Of a DNA stretch of 64,000 nt, positions 55,396-64,000 are shown piece by piece. Where the stretch lies: contig CM067524.1 in NCBI GenBank assembly GCA_034509495.1, positions 17,134,498-17,198,497 of the forward strand, read 5' to 3'. Position numbers and translations under genes: made by a program. The DNA comes from Acestrorhynchus altus (lineage: Eukaryota > Chordata > Actinopteri > Characiformes > Acestrorhynchidae). Positions within the stretch are counted from its first letter, which is position 1; the number at the start of each line of letters is the position of its first letter. The notes below the pieces were generated by a model. The model ran no database searches. It was not told the origin of the DNA and was given only the letters and a program-made list of their open reading frames with translations.

Positions 55396-57176
55396 CATAC
55401 ACACACACACACATATATATACACTGCTCAAAAATATAAAGGAAGACTCAAAATTAATACATCCTAGGATCTTGAAATGAATTTAAAAATATTCTCATTT
55501 AATACTTTGTTCTGTACAAAGCTGAATGTGCTGACAACAAAATCATACAAAAATCATCAATGGAAATCTAATTTATTAACCAATTGAGCCTGGATTTGGA
55601 GTCACACACACAATTAAAGTGGAAAAACACACTACAGGCTGATCCAACTTTGATGTAATGTCCTTAAAACAAGTCAAAAACGAGGCTCAGTATTGTGTGT
55701 GGCCTCCATGTGCCTGTATGACCTCCCTACAATGCCTGGGAATGCTCCTGATGAGGTGGTGGATGGTCTCCTGAGGGATCTCCTCCCAGACCTGGACTAA
55801 AGCATTCGCCAACTCATGGACAGTCTGTGGTGCAATTTGATGTTGGTGGATGGAGACATGATTCAGGTTTGGGGAACGGGTGGGCCAGTCCATAGATTCA
55901 ATGCCCTCATCTTGCAGGAACAGCTGACACAATCCAGCCACATGAGGTCTAGCATTGTGCTGCTTTAGGAGGAACCCAGGGCCAACCATATGGTCTCACA
56001 AGGGGTCTGAGGATCTAATCTCCGTACCTAATGGCAGTCAGGCTTCCTCTGACGAGCACATGGAGGGCTATGCGGCCCTCCAAAGAAATGCCACTCCACA
56101 CCATTACTGACCCATTGCCAAACCAGTCATGGTGAAGGATGTTGCAGGCAGCAGATCGCTCTCCAGACTCTGTCACGTGCTCAGTGTGAAACTGCTTTCA
56201 TCTGTGAAGAGCACAGGCTGCCAGTGGTGAATTTGCCAATCCTGGTGTTCTCTGGCAAATGCCAAGCGTCCTGCACGGTTTTGGGCTGTGAGGAAAATCC
56301 CCATCTGTGGACGTCGGGCCCTCCTACCATCCTCATGGAGTCGGTTTCTAACCGTTTGTGCAGACACATGCACATTTGTGGCCTGCTGGAGGTCATTTTG
56401 CAGGGCTCTGGCAGTGCTCCTCCTGTTCCTTCTTGCACAAAGGCGGAGGTAGCGGTCCTGCTGCTGGGTTGTTGCCCTCCTACGGCCTCCTCCACATCTT
56501 GTGGTGTACTGGCCTGTCTCCTGGTAGCACCTCCAGCCTCTGGACACTAAGCTGACGGACACACCAAACCTTTTTGCCACAGCTCGCATTGATGTGCCAT
56601 CCTGGATGAGCTGCACTACCTGAGCCACTTGTATGGGTTGTAGAGTCCGTCTCAGGCTACCACGAGTGTGAAAGCACCACCAACATTCAAAAGTGACCAA
56701 AACATCAGTCAGAAATCATAGGTACTGAGAAGTGGTCTGTGGCTCCCACTGCAGAACCACTCCTTTGAGTGTGTCTTGTTATTGCCAATAATTTCCACCT
56801 GTTGTCTGTTCCATTTGCACAACAGCATGTGAAATTGATTGGCAATCAGAGTTGCTTCCTAAGTGGACTGTTTGATTTCACAGACATTTGATTTACTTGG
56901 AGTTATATTGTGTTAAGTGTTCCCTTTATTTTTTTGGAGGTGTGTATGTGTGTGTATATATTAAAAAATTATGTATATTTTTAATGGGATTCTTTGTGTC
57001 ACACAATATGTAATTTGAGTTCTCTGTGTCTGTTTAGTGCTGAGATTGCAGACAAAATAAACTTGATGGCCATATTCCCTGACCTCTTTGGAAATGCTTT
57101 CAAGTTTGCCAAAGAAAGAGGATGGAACACAAGACCAAGTTTGAGAAAGTGGCTCAACTCTGTACCAGTGATTTGA
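51166..57176 (+). CDS. Ankyrin-kinase-KEN protein, RNase L / IRE1-like, frameshifted in the RNase domain
   Basis: Exons: 51166-53161 (after acceptor 51151), 53264-53427, 53515-53735, 54523-54652, 55168-55267, 57038-57176. Domains: ankyrin repeats about 20-170 (TPLHYAACTAGVP, SPLQFAANNNREDIVKALLE); an unassigned helical region about 170-415; a lysine run from about 440; kinase from about 536 with VAVK (K562), HRDIKPQN (D657) and DFG (D675), so the catalytic residues are present; HPFFW before the KEN ribonuclease domain. This order is that of RNase L, which cuts single-stranded RNA in antiviral defence, and its kinase-KEN half resembles the stress sensor IRE1. Exon 55168-55267 is 100 nt where phase requires 101: a base is lost near 55190, giving a stop at 55249 and an 864-residue product lacking most of KEN. 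The last exon then fits only the shifted frame. Alternatives are an assembly error or a pseudogene. It lies between lgi2 and ccdc149, with a partial copy upstream. Confidence 0.85.
53736..54522 (+). other. Intron of the ankyrin-kinase-KEN gene
   Basis: Nothing recognised. Ends in a poly-T acceptor (TTTTTTTTTTTCAG) at 54522. Confidence 0.5.
54735..54814. repeat. (AC)n microsatellite
   Basis: About 38 AC units in an intron, preceded by a GA-rich stretch. Confidence 0.95.
55325..55391. repeat. (AT)n microsatellite
   Basis: About 33 AT units, followed by a short (AC)n and the TATATA target of the next transposon. Confidence 0.95.
55422..56944 (-). mobile_element. Tc1-like transposon in the KEN intron, inactive
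   Basis: Left end CACTGCTCAAAAATATAAAG, right end CCCTTTATTTTTTTGGAGGTGTG (approximate inverted repeats), TA flanks. Transposase runs on the minus strand in two broken frames: 56700-56173 (helix-turn-helix with RAVAKRFGVSVSLVSR, then FTDESSFTLST with the first catalytic Asp) and 55989-55687 (KQHNARPHVAG, WEEIPQETIHHLIRSIPRHC). The usual DNARPH is HNARPH, so the second Asp is lost, and the region expected to hold the third acidic residue is deleted after SPNLN. Confidence 0.9.
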
Positions 57177-57892
57177 TAGCATTTGAAGTTATTTGCCGTC
57201 ACGTTGATCATGTGTTAACCCTACTTACCTCTCGGAAGGGATAGTGTCTGTATCAGTGTCAAAATTATTATGACCTAAATATTAAACAATGCCACTTCAT
57301 CAGTATTTGGTTTACCTAAACCCTGTAGTAAGAAAATGTGATTAGCACAAGAAACAATGGGTTTGATACCACTGCGACCAGCGGAATATGTTGGTTCACA
57401 TTGCACTTATGACTATTTAAAGATGGTTATCCCTAAGATATGAAATGGAATTAAATTTAATTGTGTTTATTGTGTATTACCTTATGTATCACTGGTTATT
57501 TAGTTAAAGTTTAGTTTCATTCAGAAAAACAATATATTTTACAAGGACTGTTTTTATATTTGCTGCAGTTCTTTCTACATTTGAATTTATTTCCACTTAA
57601 AAATGGACTTTAACTGGCCTTGATCAGAGACACTGAAACTCCAGAATGACAAAGATAATGTTTCAATCTTTGGGATAATTCAGTCATATAAAAATATAGA
57701 GAGAGAAATTGAGTTGAATAGATTGGAATGAATAGATTAACATAGAAATCATCAAAATTATGTTGTTTTTTTTATTTTCAAAATGCAACATATAATTACC
57801 AGATTACTTTTTTTTATAACAATGATTACATTATTGATGTTTTATACAGGGAAAATAACATTTTGTTTGAAAGAAATCTATTCTAAAATGCA

Positions 57893-57925
<33 letters not shown>

Positions 57926-58160
57926 TATTTGATAAGCACCTTTTAATAGCTCATGCACTTATATGCCAAATGTCTTTTAACATTTTTATTCAGTGCAACT
58001 TAACATTGAATTGCCTGCTTTATTCTCCTTTTTCCTGTTGTAAAGCCTTCACTTTAACATGCTGTGATGTTCTGTCCGTTGACGCCTTGTACTGGTTGAA
58101 AAGTGGGCTACACGTGGTTAAAATATCAGCGACTGCTCTGTTCACTTTAAGACCCATAGG
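57177..58160 (+). other. 3' region of the ankyrin-kinase-KEN gene and spacer
   Basis: Nothing coding recognised. Poly-T of about 30 nt at 57894-57924. No confident poly(A) signal close to the stop. Confidence 0.45.
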
Positions 58161-58164
58161 CCAA

Positions 58165-58985
58165 TTTGTAGGATAATTTTGTAGTTTGATGTACTTTAAT
58201 TCACCAGAAAATGAAAATGTATGTATACTAGACAGTCACGCACATTATTTTCAAGAGATCCTATTGACATCCTGTTGGGAATTGATCATTCATAGTGTTC
58301 ATGAGGTGCATATTCAATAATTTTGCAATTTGTAATGATTAGATTGACAAGGATATGTATAATAAGCTCTTTATAACATGACAGTGGTCCAAATAAAATA
58401 AAATCCTTGAATGTCCTTTATTATTTTGTTAATTAATTGGTCTTGCTGATCAGTCAGAGGGTGTCTTTCAATACCAAGAACCTTAAGAATGGAAAAAAAA
58501 CAATGTATCCCAGGCAAGTTACCTTGAACAAAGTAACCAGATGACCTCCTAAACTAAAGCTACTGCAGTAGGGCTAACAAGCTTCATTGCATAACACAAT
58601 AAACAATCATTTGTGTCAAATAAAGATTTGTTATCTCTGACTCCCCATTTCTTGCCTCATTTTTAAAATCTGTTTACCTAAAATACAAGCCCTTAACTAT
58701 ACAATTGTGAGCCTGACCAGTGTTTTCTGTCATGGTGTTGGTGCTGAATATTGTGTATTCCCATACATTCTTGCTGGCAGCTCTCTAGTTGATGCATCCT
58801 TGGTTTTCGGGGTGCAACATGAAAAAACATCTGGGAACCTTTAATTGTACTGGAAAGCAACTTCAGAAGTGAACATTTTGCAAGAACATGAGGAGTACTC
58901 CAGACATCGCACATCACAGTACGTCTTATAGTTTGTTATATGTATCATGTCTGTAGGTTACTCTGATCCTGAGTTATGGAGCCAA
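58165..58985. repeat. Local duplicate, copy 1
   Basis: Aligns, with gaps, to 61200-61918: TTTTGTAGTTTGATGTAC, AGACAGTCACGCACA, GTAATGATTAGATTGACAA, CCAAATAAAATAAAA..CCTTGAATGT and GTAGGTTACTCTGATCCTGA. Direct orientation. Could be a segmental duplication or two copies of an unnamed repeat. Confidence 0.6.
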
Positions 58986-59404
58986 GAAAATGGAATAGAA
59001 GTGCTCACCTGTGGATCTCTGTTTCTAAGAGTTAAGAGCACTTTAAAATGATCACATATATTTGTTTGATATATATTTGATATGTATGTTTAAAATGTAT
59101 ATATATTATTAGACAGATAGATAGATAGATTGAAGTATATTTGCTGTGGGCTGAAAAATGAGCTCTCATTCCTGAGTTGAAATATAATGTGTTTATTTTT
59201 TCTTATAAGTTTTTATGAAGTGATTTTAAAGAAGCAAAGAAAAGCTGATTTCTGAAAGTTTATTAAATGGTAATGTCAGACATTCTGTTAGAATAGAATC
59301 ATATTTGTTGTCATTGTGTACAATCCCAAACTTTAAAGTATGAGTATCAGTGTTACCTGATAATCGGCTGTTTATTCTTTTATGACAGTTTATTCTTGTG
59401 AACC

Positions 59405-59663
59405 GTTAACCAATCAGGAGGCGGGCACACTAGCCAATAACAGGCAAGAAGTGTTTGTGATTGTGCACTGATAGCCAATTGCAGTGGAGAGGGCGTGGTT
59501 TTGTAATGTGGGTGGGGTTGTCAGAGAATGGGCGTGGTAGGTTCTCGGTAAACAGGCGCTGGAAGGGGCGGAGCCTTAGCTTCCCTGTTCACTCATCTCT
59601 GAGCAGCTCCGGCGGGGTTGGAGTGTCTGCAGGGGAAGAGCTGAAGGGCTTTAGGCGGTGGAG
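59405..59663 (+). promoter_or_regulatory. ccdc149 promoter region
   Basis: Three CCAAT boxes in the same orientation at 59410-59414, 59434-59438 and 59475-59479, GC-box-like GGGCGTGG motifs (about 59489 and 59530) and GGGGCGGAGCC at about 59565, no TATA box. It lies 90-250 bp upstream of the ATG, as for a TATA-less NF-Y/Sp1-type promoter. Confidence 0.6.
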
Positions 59664-59803
59664 ATGCCGAACTCCGCTCCAATGGAGTCTTCTAGAAGAA
59701 GTGAAAGTGACTGGCAGGGTCTGGTCAGCGAGGTGAGTGTGTGAGACGAGCTGCTGGGCCACGTTGCCCTGTTTAGTGTTAACATATGGAAGAAGATCAA
59801 CAG

Positions 59804-59835
<32 letters not shown>

Positions 59836-60628
59836 CTTTAATGATGCCTCAACTTGTCACAGTTCAGGCTGGGCTGTAACAGTGAGTGCTGTGAAGCATA
59901 CAGTGCAGATTTACTTTTTCCACAAATTTATATATATAAGCCTTTGATCAATACTTTGTTGAAGATCATTTGGCAACAATTACAGCCTCAACTCTTTGTG
60001 ACTATGATGCCACAAGCTTGGCACCTGTTTTGGGGAAGTTTCTCCCATTCTTCTTTGCAGAACCTCTCCAGCTCCATCAGTTTGGATGAGGAGCACCAGT
60101 GCACAGCCATTTTTAGATATCTCCAGGGATGTTCAATTGGGTTCCAGTCTGGGCTCTGGCTGGGCCACTGAAGGACAATCTCATAATTGTCCTGAAACCA
60201 CTCCTCTGTTGTCTTGGCTGTGTGCTTAGGGTGGTTGTCCTGTTAGGAAGGTGCACAGTGCTCTGGAGCAGGTTATCATCAAGGATGTCTCTGTACATCA
60301 CCCTGAGTCCCTCAACCCTGACTAGTCTCCCAGTTCCTGCCTCAGAAAACCATCCCCTCAGCATGATGCTGCCACCACCATGCTTCACTGTTGGAATGGT
60401 ATTGGCTAGGTGATGAGTGGTACCTGGTTTCCTTCAGACATGATGTTTGGCATTCAGTCCAAATAGTTCAATGTTTTTGTTTCTCATGGCCTGAAAGTCC
60501 TTTAGGTGCCTTTTGACTAACTCCAGATGGGCTGCCGTGCTTGGTCACCTTACAAGTAAAATACAATTCTTAGCTACTACTAATAAGCTAAAAACAAACA
60601 AATATTAATAAACACATTAATAAATGCT

Positions 60629-60659
<31 letters not shown>

Positions 60660-62984
60660 TTTTTGGCTAGAAAAGATAACATCTAGTTTCCATATTTATG
60701 ATGATTTGGTTCACCATTTCTAATAAGAGAAATAAGTTGGATTACAGATCAGCAGTTTGAGCTATAGTAACATTTCATCTTTGCAACAGATGTACTATGT
60801 AGTGTTTAACATCCTTAACATTTGCATAAGTAAGAAAGGCCTCACTTGAGCAAGTAGTATACTACTCAGAACAAGAAACAGGTTCTGCCTTATCTCTGCC
60901 CCTTAGACAAAGCTCAATATTTACTTTTCTAGGAGTGCCAAAATTAAAGCCCTGGTAAAACATTGCCTGTAGTTTTATGGTGAGCATTATAATGAAAAGT
61001 AGCAAATCCCTCATAGAAGTTGGGTTTAAAGGCCTCAATAATAACCCTTGGCCAAGTGTAAATTGTGTAGATTGAAAAGAACACACAATAATCAAAAAAC
61101 AATGTTCAGTCTAAGTACTGTATTGTACTCATAGGTACATCTTTCATAAGTGTACCCTTATTGAGCTGCAGTTTCATAATAATACCCCAACAAGAATAGA
61201 AATAGACTTTCACATTTTGTAGTGTGATGTACATTTATTCACCAAAAAATTGAAAAGTATTCATAGGAGACAGTCACACATGGCAGATATTGTTTTCAGG
61301 AGATCCTAGGCCACTCAAATTGGTCTTCACGTGTATGTGTTTTGATAAAAAAATGCCTACTTTTTTGGGCTAAAAGGACTAAAAAACATTTTACATCCCA
61401 GAATTCCTGTTGGATTTTCCAGAGTGTTTTTGAGCTGAAAATACAAGAATGTTGATAAATTATTTGTAATTATTAGATTGACAATAATATTTATAAAAAC
61501 AAGTTCTTCAAAATGCTTGACAGTAGCCCAAATAAAATAAACAACCTGAATGTGGTTCATTATTTTTATTATTTATCTATGTATCAGTTATGCATCCATT
61601 CTCTGGACTTTTATTCTGAAATTTGAACACTGTGAGCAAACAGCCCCTCCCTTCTTATTTTCCTCTATAGCCCACTATCTGCCAGTGCCATTAGCGCCAC
61701 CCCCTCTTGCTGGTCACAGTCTGCATGCTGGTTAACAATGCACATGTGGACAGAGCTGTAAACATGCACTTAACTGTTTAGCTGTTTTTCAAGCTTGGTT
61801 GCTCACTGATAATTCATCACACAAAGATGAGACCACCATGGTTATTTAGGATTCTAGTTTATGATGCTTCACATCTGTAGATTGCTCTTATCCTGACATA
61901 TGAAGCCTAGAAAACACTTAATGGCCCGCACGGAAAGAGTTCATTTTGCTAGGGTGTAGTACACATATAAAAGAACACAATAAAACAAATGAACTTATTC
62001 TTTATATCTGCAGTTCCTGATCTGCAAACGTAAGCTGGAGAGTAAGAAGGAGGCTCTTCTGATTCTATCTAAGGAGCTGGACACATGCCAGCAAGAGCGA
62101 GACCAGTACAAGCTGATGGCCAATCAGCTCCGTGAGAGACACCAGGGCCTGAAGAAAAAATACAGGGAACTTATTGTGCGTTCTATAAAACATCAGTCCT
62201 GTGGCTTGCATGTTTTCCTCCAGTATGGATGACATTTAACAGAAACAAAAAAATGTAATATAAAGTTGTGGCCACCAACCCTCCTTTGAGAAATCTGCCT
62301 TTTTGCAAATTTCGTCTCAGTCCAAAGTCTCACTCACCTGATTCAGCTAATTAAAGATGAAAGCTTCTGAAGATAGTGAGTAGGTGGATCAGGTATTTAA
62401 AAGGCTAACTGCTGAAAGTACATCCCCCGAAGCAGGATTGGTGACCACTGCATTAAAAGAATGAATAACATGTATTGAGAAATATATTGTTGGGACTGTA
62501 CTGGTGTTTTTACCACTCATGTTCCAGGATGGGGATCCTACATTACCGCCGGAGAAACGTAATCAGGTGGGTTTTCTTCAGTATGCTAATTTAAACCATG
62601 AAGCAGATCTTAAAAAAGTTAGAGGTCTGTAGAATTCTACTTGGACACTAATTTGCTCGTCTGTCAAAGGTAAACCTGGCTCAACTGTTGAGGGATTCGC
62701 GGGAGAGGAATAAGCAGATGGCAGATGAGGTGAAAGAGCTGACTCAGAGACTTACTGAGGCTCAGGGAGACAACAAGGTAGAGGCACACCCACATACATC
62801 CAAATGAAAATGAATTCATGAAGTTGGCTTATTTTTTTTTTTACCCTTCCATATTTCTTTACTGCAGCTTTTGAGAATGACCATCACCAAACAACGAGTT
62901 GGGGATGATGAAGTTGGGGTACGGCATTTCCCAGCCCATGAGCGTGAGGACCTGGTCAGGCAGCTGGAAGAGGCAGGGCTGCAG
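59664..62984 (+). CDS. ccdc149: Coiled-coil domain-containing protein 149, first five coding exons
   Basis: Exons 59664-59732, 62014-62175, 62528-62566, 62670-62777, 62868-62984, all phase 0 and multiples of three, 165 residues so far; the gene continues past the window. Identified by LSKELDTCQQERDQYKLMAN, QLRERHQGLKKKYRELI, NLAQLLRDSRERNKQ and GVRHFPAHEREDLVRQLEEA, which agree with vertebrate CCDC149. Long heptad-like helices predict coiled coil; molecular function is not established. The start is the first ATG of the exon (MPNSAPMESSRRSESDWQGL), with a second in-frame Met at codon 7. The last two nucleotides of each exon and the GTGAGT/GTAAAG-type donors are canonical. The position after lgi2 matches the human order. 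Fish often have two paralogues; which one this is cannot be told here. Confidence 0.93.
59801..59832. repeat. (CA)n microsatellite
   Basis: About 16 CA units in ccdc149 intron 1. Confidence 0.95.
59980..60550 (-). mobile_element. Tc1-like fragment
   Basis: Same family as 23051-24476. The antisense of MKHGGGSIMLRGWFSEAGTG is at about 60330-60390. Both terminal repeats are missing, and the sequence stops abruptly near 60545 (GGGCTGCCGTGCTTGGTCAC). It lies in ccdc149 intron 1. Confidence 0.85.
60630..60663. repeat. (TTTA)n microsatellite
   Basis: Eight TTTA units. Confidence 0.9.
61200..61918. repeat. Local duplicate, copy 2
   Basis: Inside ccdc149 intron 1; aligns with 58165-58985 on the same strand, with an extra block at about 61330-61440 not found in copy 1. 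Confidence 0.6.
62266..62450. repeat. CAGGGGTCACCAAC-type repeat, diverged copy
   Basis: GTGGCCACCAACCCTCCTTT at the left and GGATTGGTGACCACTG at the right form the inverted ends; compare 5271-5405. It lies in ccdc149 intron 2. Confidence 0.6.
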
Positions 62985-64000
62985 GTAAAGTGATGTATGG
63001 AAGCACAGAGTGTATGGGGTCAAGCATTTTATTCAAATACCCATCTGTTGTGTTTAGTGGTGGTGTTAAGGAAGAAAATAGGATACTTAAACATATTTAT
63101 TATAACATTATTTTCAGGGGGTCTATTTTGAGGAGAAGCAGACATGAATTACACTCTACATCTGTAAAGGAAGACCAGTAGCAAAAACACCAATTTATGC
63201 CTAATGTTGATTTCATTTAAGTAGACAGTCGTATATAAAAATGTTGTTCAGGATTAAAAGTTATTCTTATTATATTCATTCAGGGGCTGCATTTGACTTG
63301 TGTTCTACACACCAACCCTAAAGGGTATATTCTATATACTAATCTTAATAGTGCATGTTTGGCACAAAATATTAACTTATTCATACTCATACTCACCTGT
63401 ACCACATACTGTGCCAGTATGTCACTGCAGGTTCTCCTGCCACCACTGCTGCTGCACTTGCATTGTTAGCCAGCAGACACTACTTGATTTGAAACTGTTA
63501 ATCGTATTTGGAGTACGCATGCATGGAAATGTATGTCATTTGCTGTACTGTTTTACAGCTGCACAATTAAGGCGTGTGTGTGAACAGGTATACTTCACAC
63601 AAGGACATTGTTAAAATTCTCATGGCAACCTTGACTGTGCACTTATTATAATTACATAATACTCATTTTATGATTTATGTAAATGTTAAAAATAAAATTT
63701 AAATGGTTAACATAAAAAAAATTGATCAGCTTTTGAAATTATTTAGTAATAAATTTTGATGCAATTATCCCAGCCCTCAGAGAATACTTTGACATCTAGG
63801 CCTGATAATTATAGTAGTATAAAGTGTGTCCTATTCCACCCAAAACCAAAGAAATGTTGAATATTTTCTAGGTACACAGTACAAGGGAAAGTATCATTTT
63901 TTTTTAATGTTTTATCACCTGGGAAAATGTATCGAAACCTATACTATATCAATATTCAAATTTAAAGCAGGAGTATGTGTTAAACATGCATTCAGTATTC
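62985..64000 (+). other. ccdc149 intron 5, to the window edge
   Basis: Begins with donor GTAAAG. No further exon or repeat recognised in the last kilobase; open frames of 63 and 104 codons have no recognisable similarity. Confidence 0.5.

Overview
The window is vertebrate nuclear DNA, almost certainly a ray-finned fish and probably an ostariophysan (characin, knifefish or catfish relative). The evidence is compact fish-like genes with GT-AG introns, many Tc1-like transposons of fish type, a teleost-type LINE, and several short repeats that I associate with ostariophysan genomes. The lineage call is inference; the gene identities rest on spliced translations read from the sequence.

Five protein genes lie on the + strand. 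(1) The last exons of aco1 (cytosolic aconitase / iron-regulatory protein 1), 242-4426, with several small indels in two exons. (2) A complete sepsecs (selenocysteine synthase), 10132-27670, 11 exons, 485 codons in frame. (3) lgi2 (secreted LRR/EPTP synaptic protein), about 32213-40375, 8 exons, intact except that exon 1 has no in-frame ATG. (4) An ankyrin-kinase-KEN protein resembling RNase L and IRE1, 51166-57176, with a one-base deletion in the RNase domain and a degraded partial copy 4 kb upstream. (5) The first five coding exons of ccdc149, from 59664, running off the right edge. The order and orientation sepsecs-lgi2-ccdc149 matches what I recall of human 4p15.2, so this is a conserved block into which gene 4 has been added.

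The rest is introns and intergenic DNA rich in mobile elements. There are full-length but decayed Tc1-like elements at 0.8-2.4, 6.3-7.9, 23.1-24.5 and 55.4-56.9 kb; internally deleted or truncated Tc1 pieces at 10.7, 14.6, 20.2, 30.6, 34.8, 44.6 and 60 kb; LINE pieces at 16.6, 22.2, 28.5 and 47.6 kb; a probable solo LTR at 33.3-33.9 kb; and fold-back and palindromic repeats. Several are nested, which gives their relative ages. Microsatellites are frequent, and a G-rich (on the minus strand) minisatellite sits just upstream of the probable promoter of gene 4.

The genes do not form one pathway. The candidate for unusual biology is the RNase L-like gene and its partial duplicate. No CRISPR array, tRNA, rRNA or operon structure was seen.
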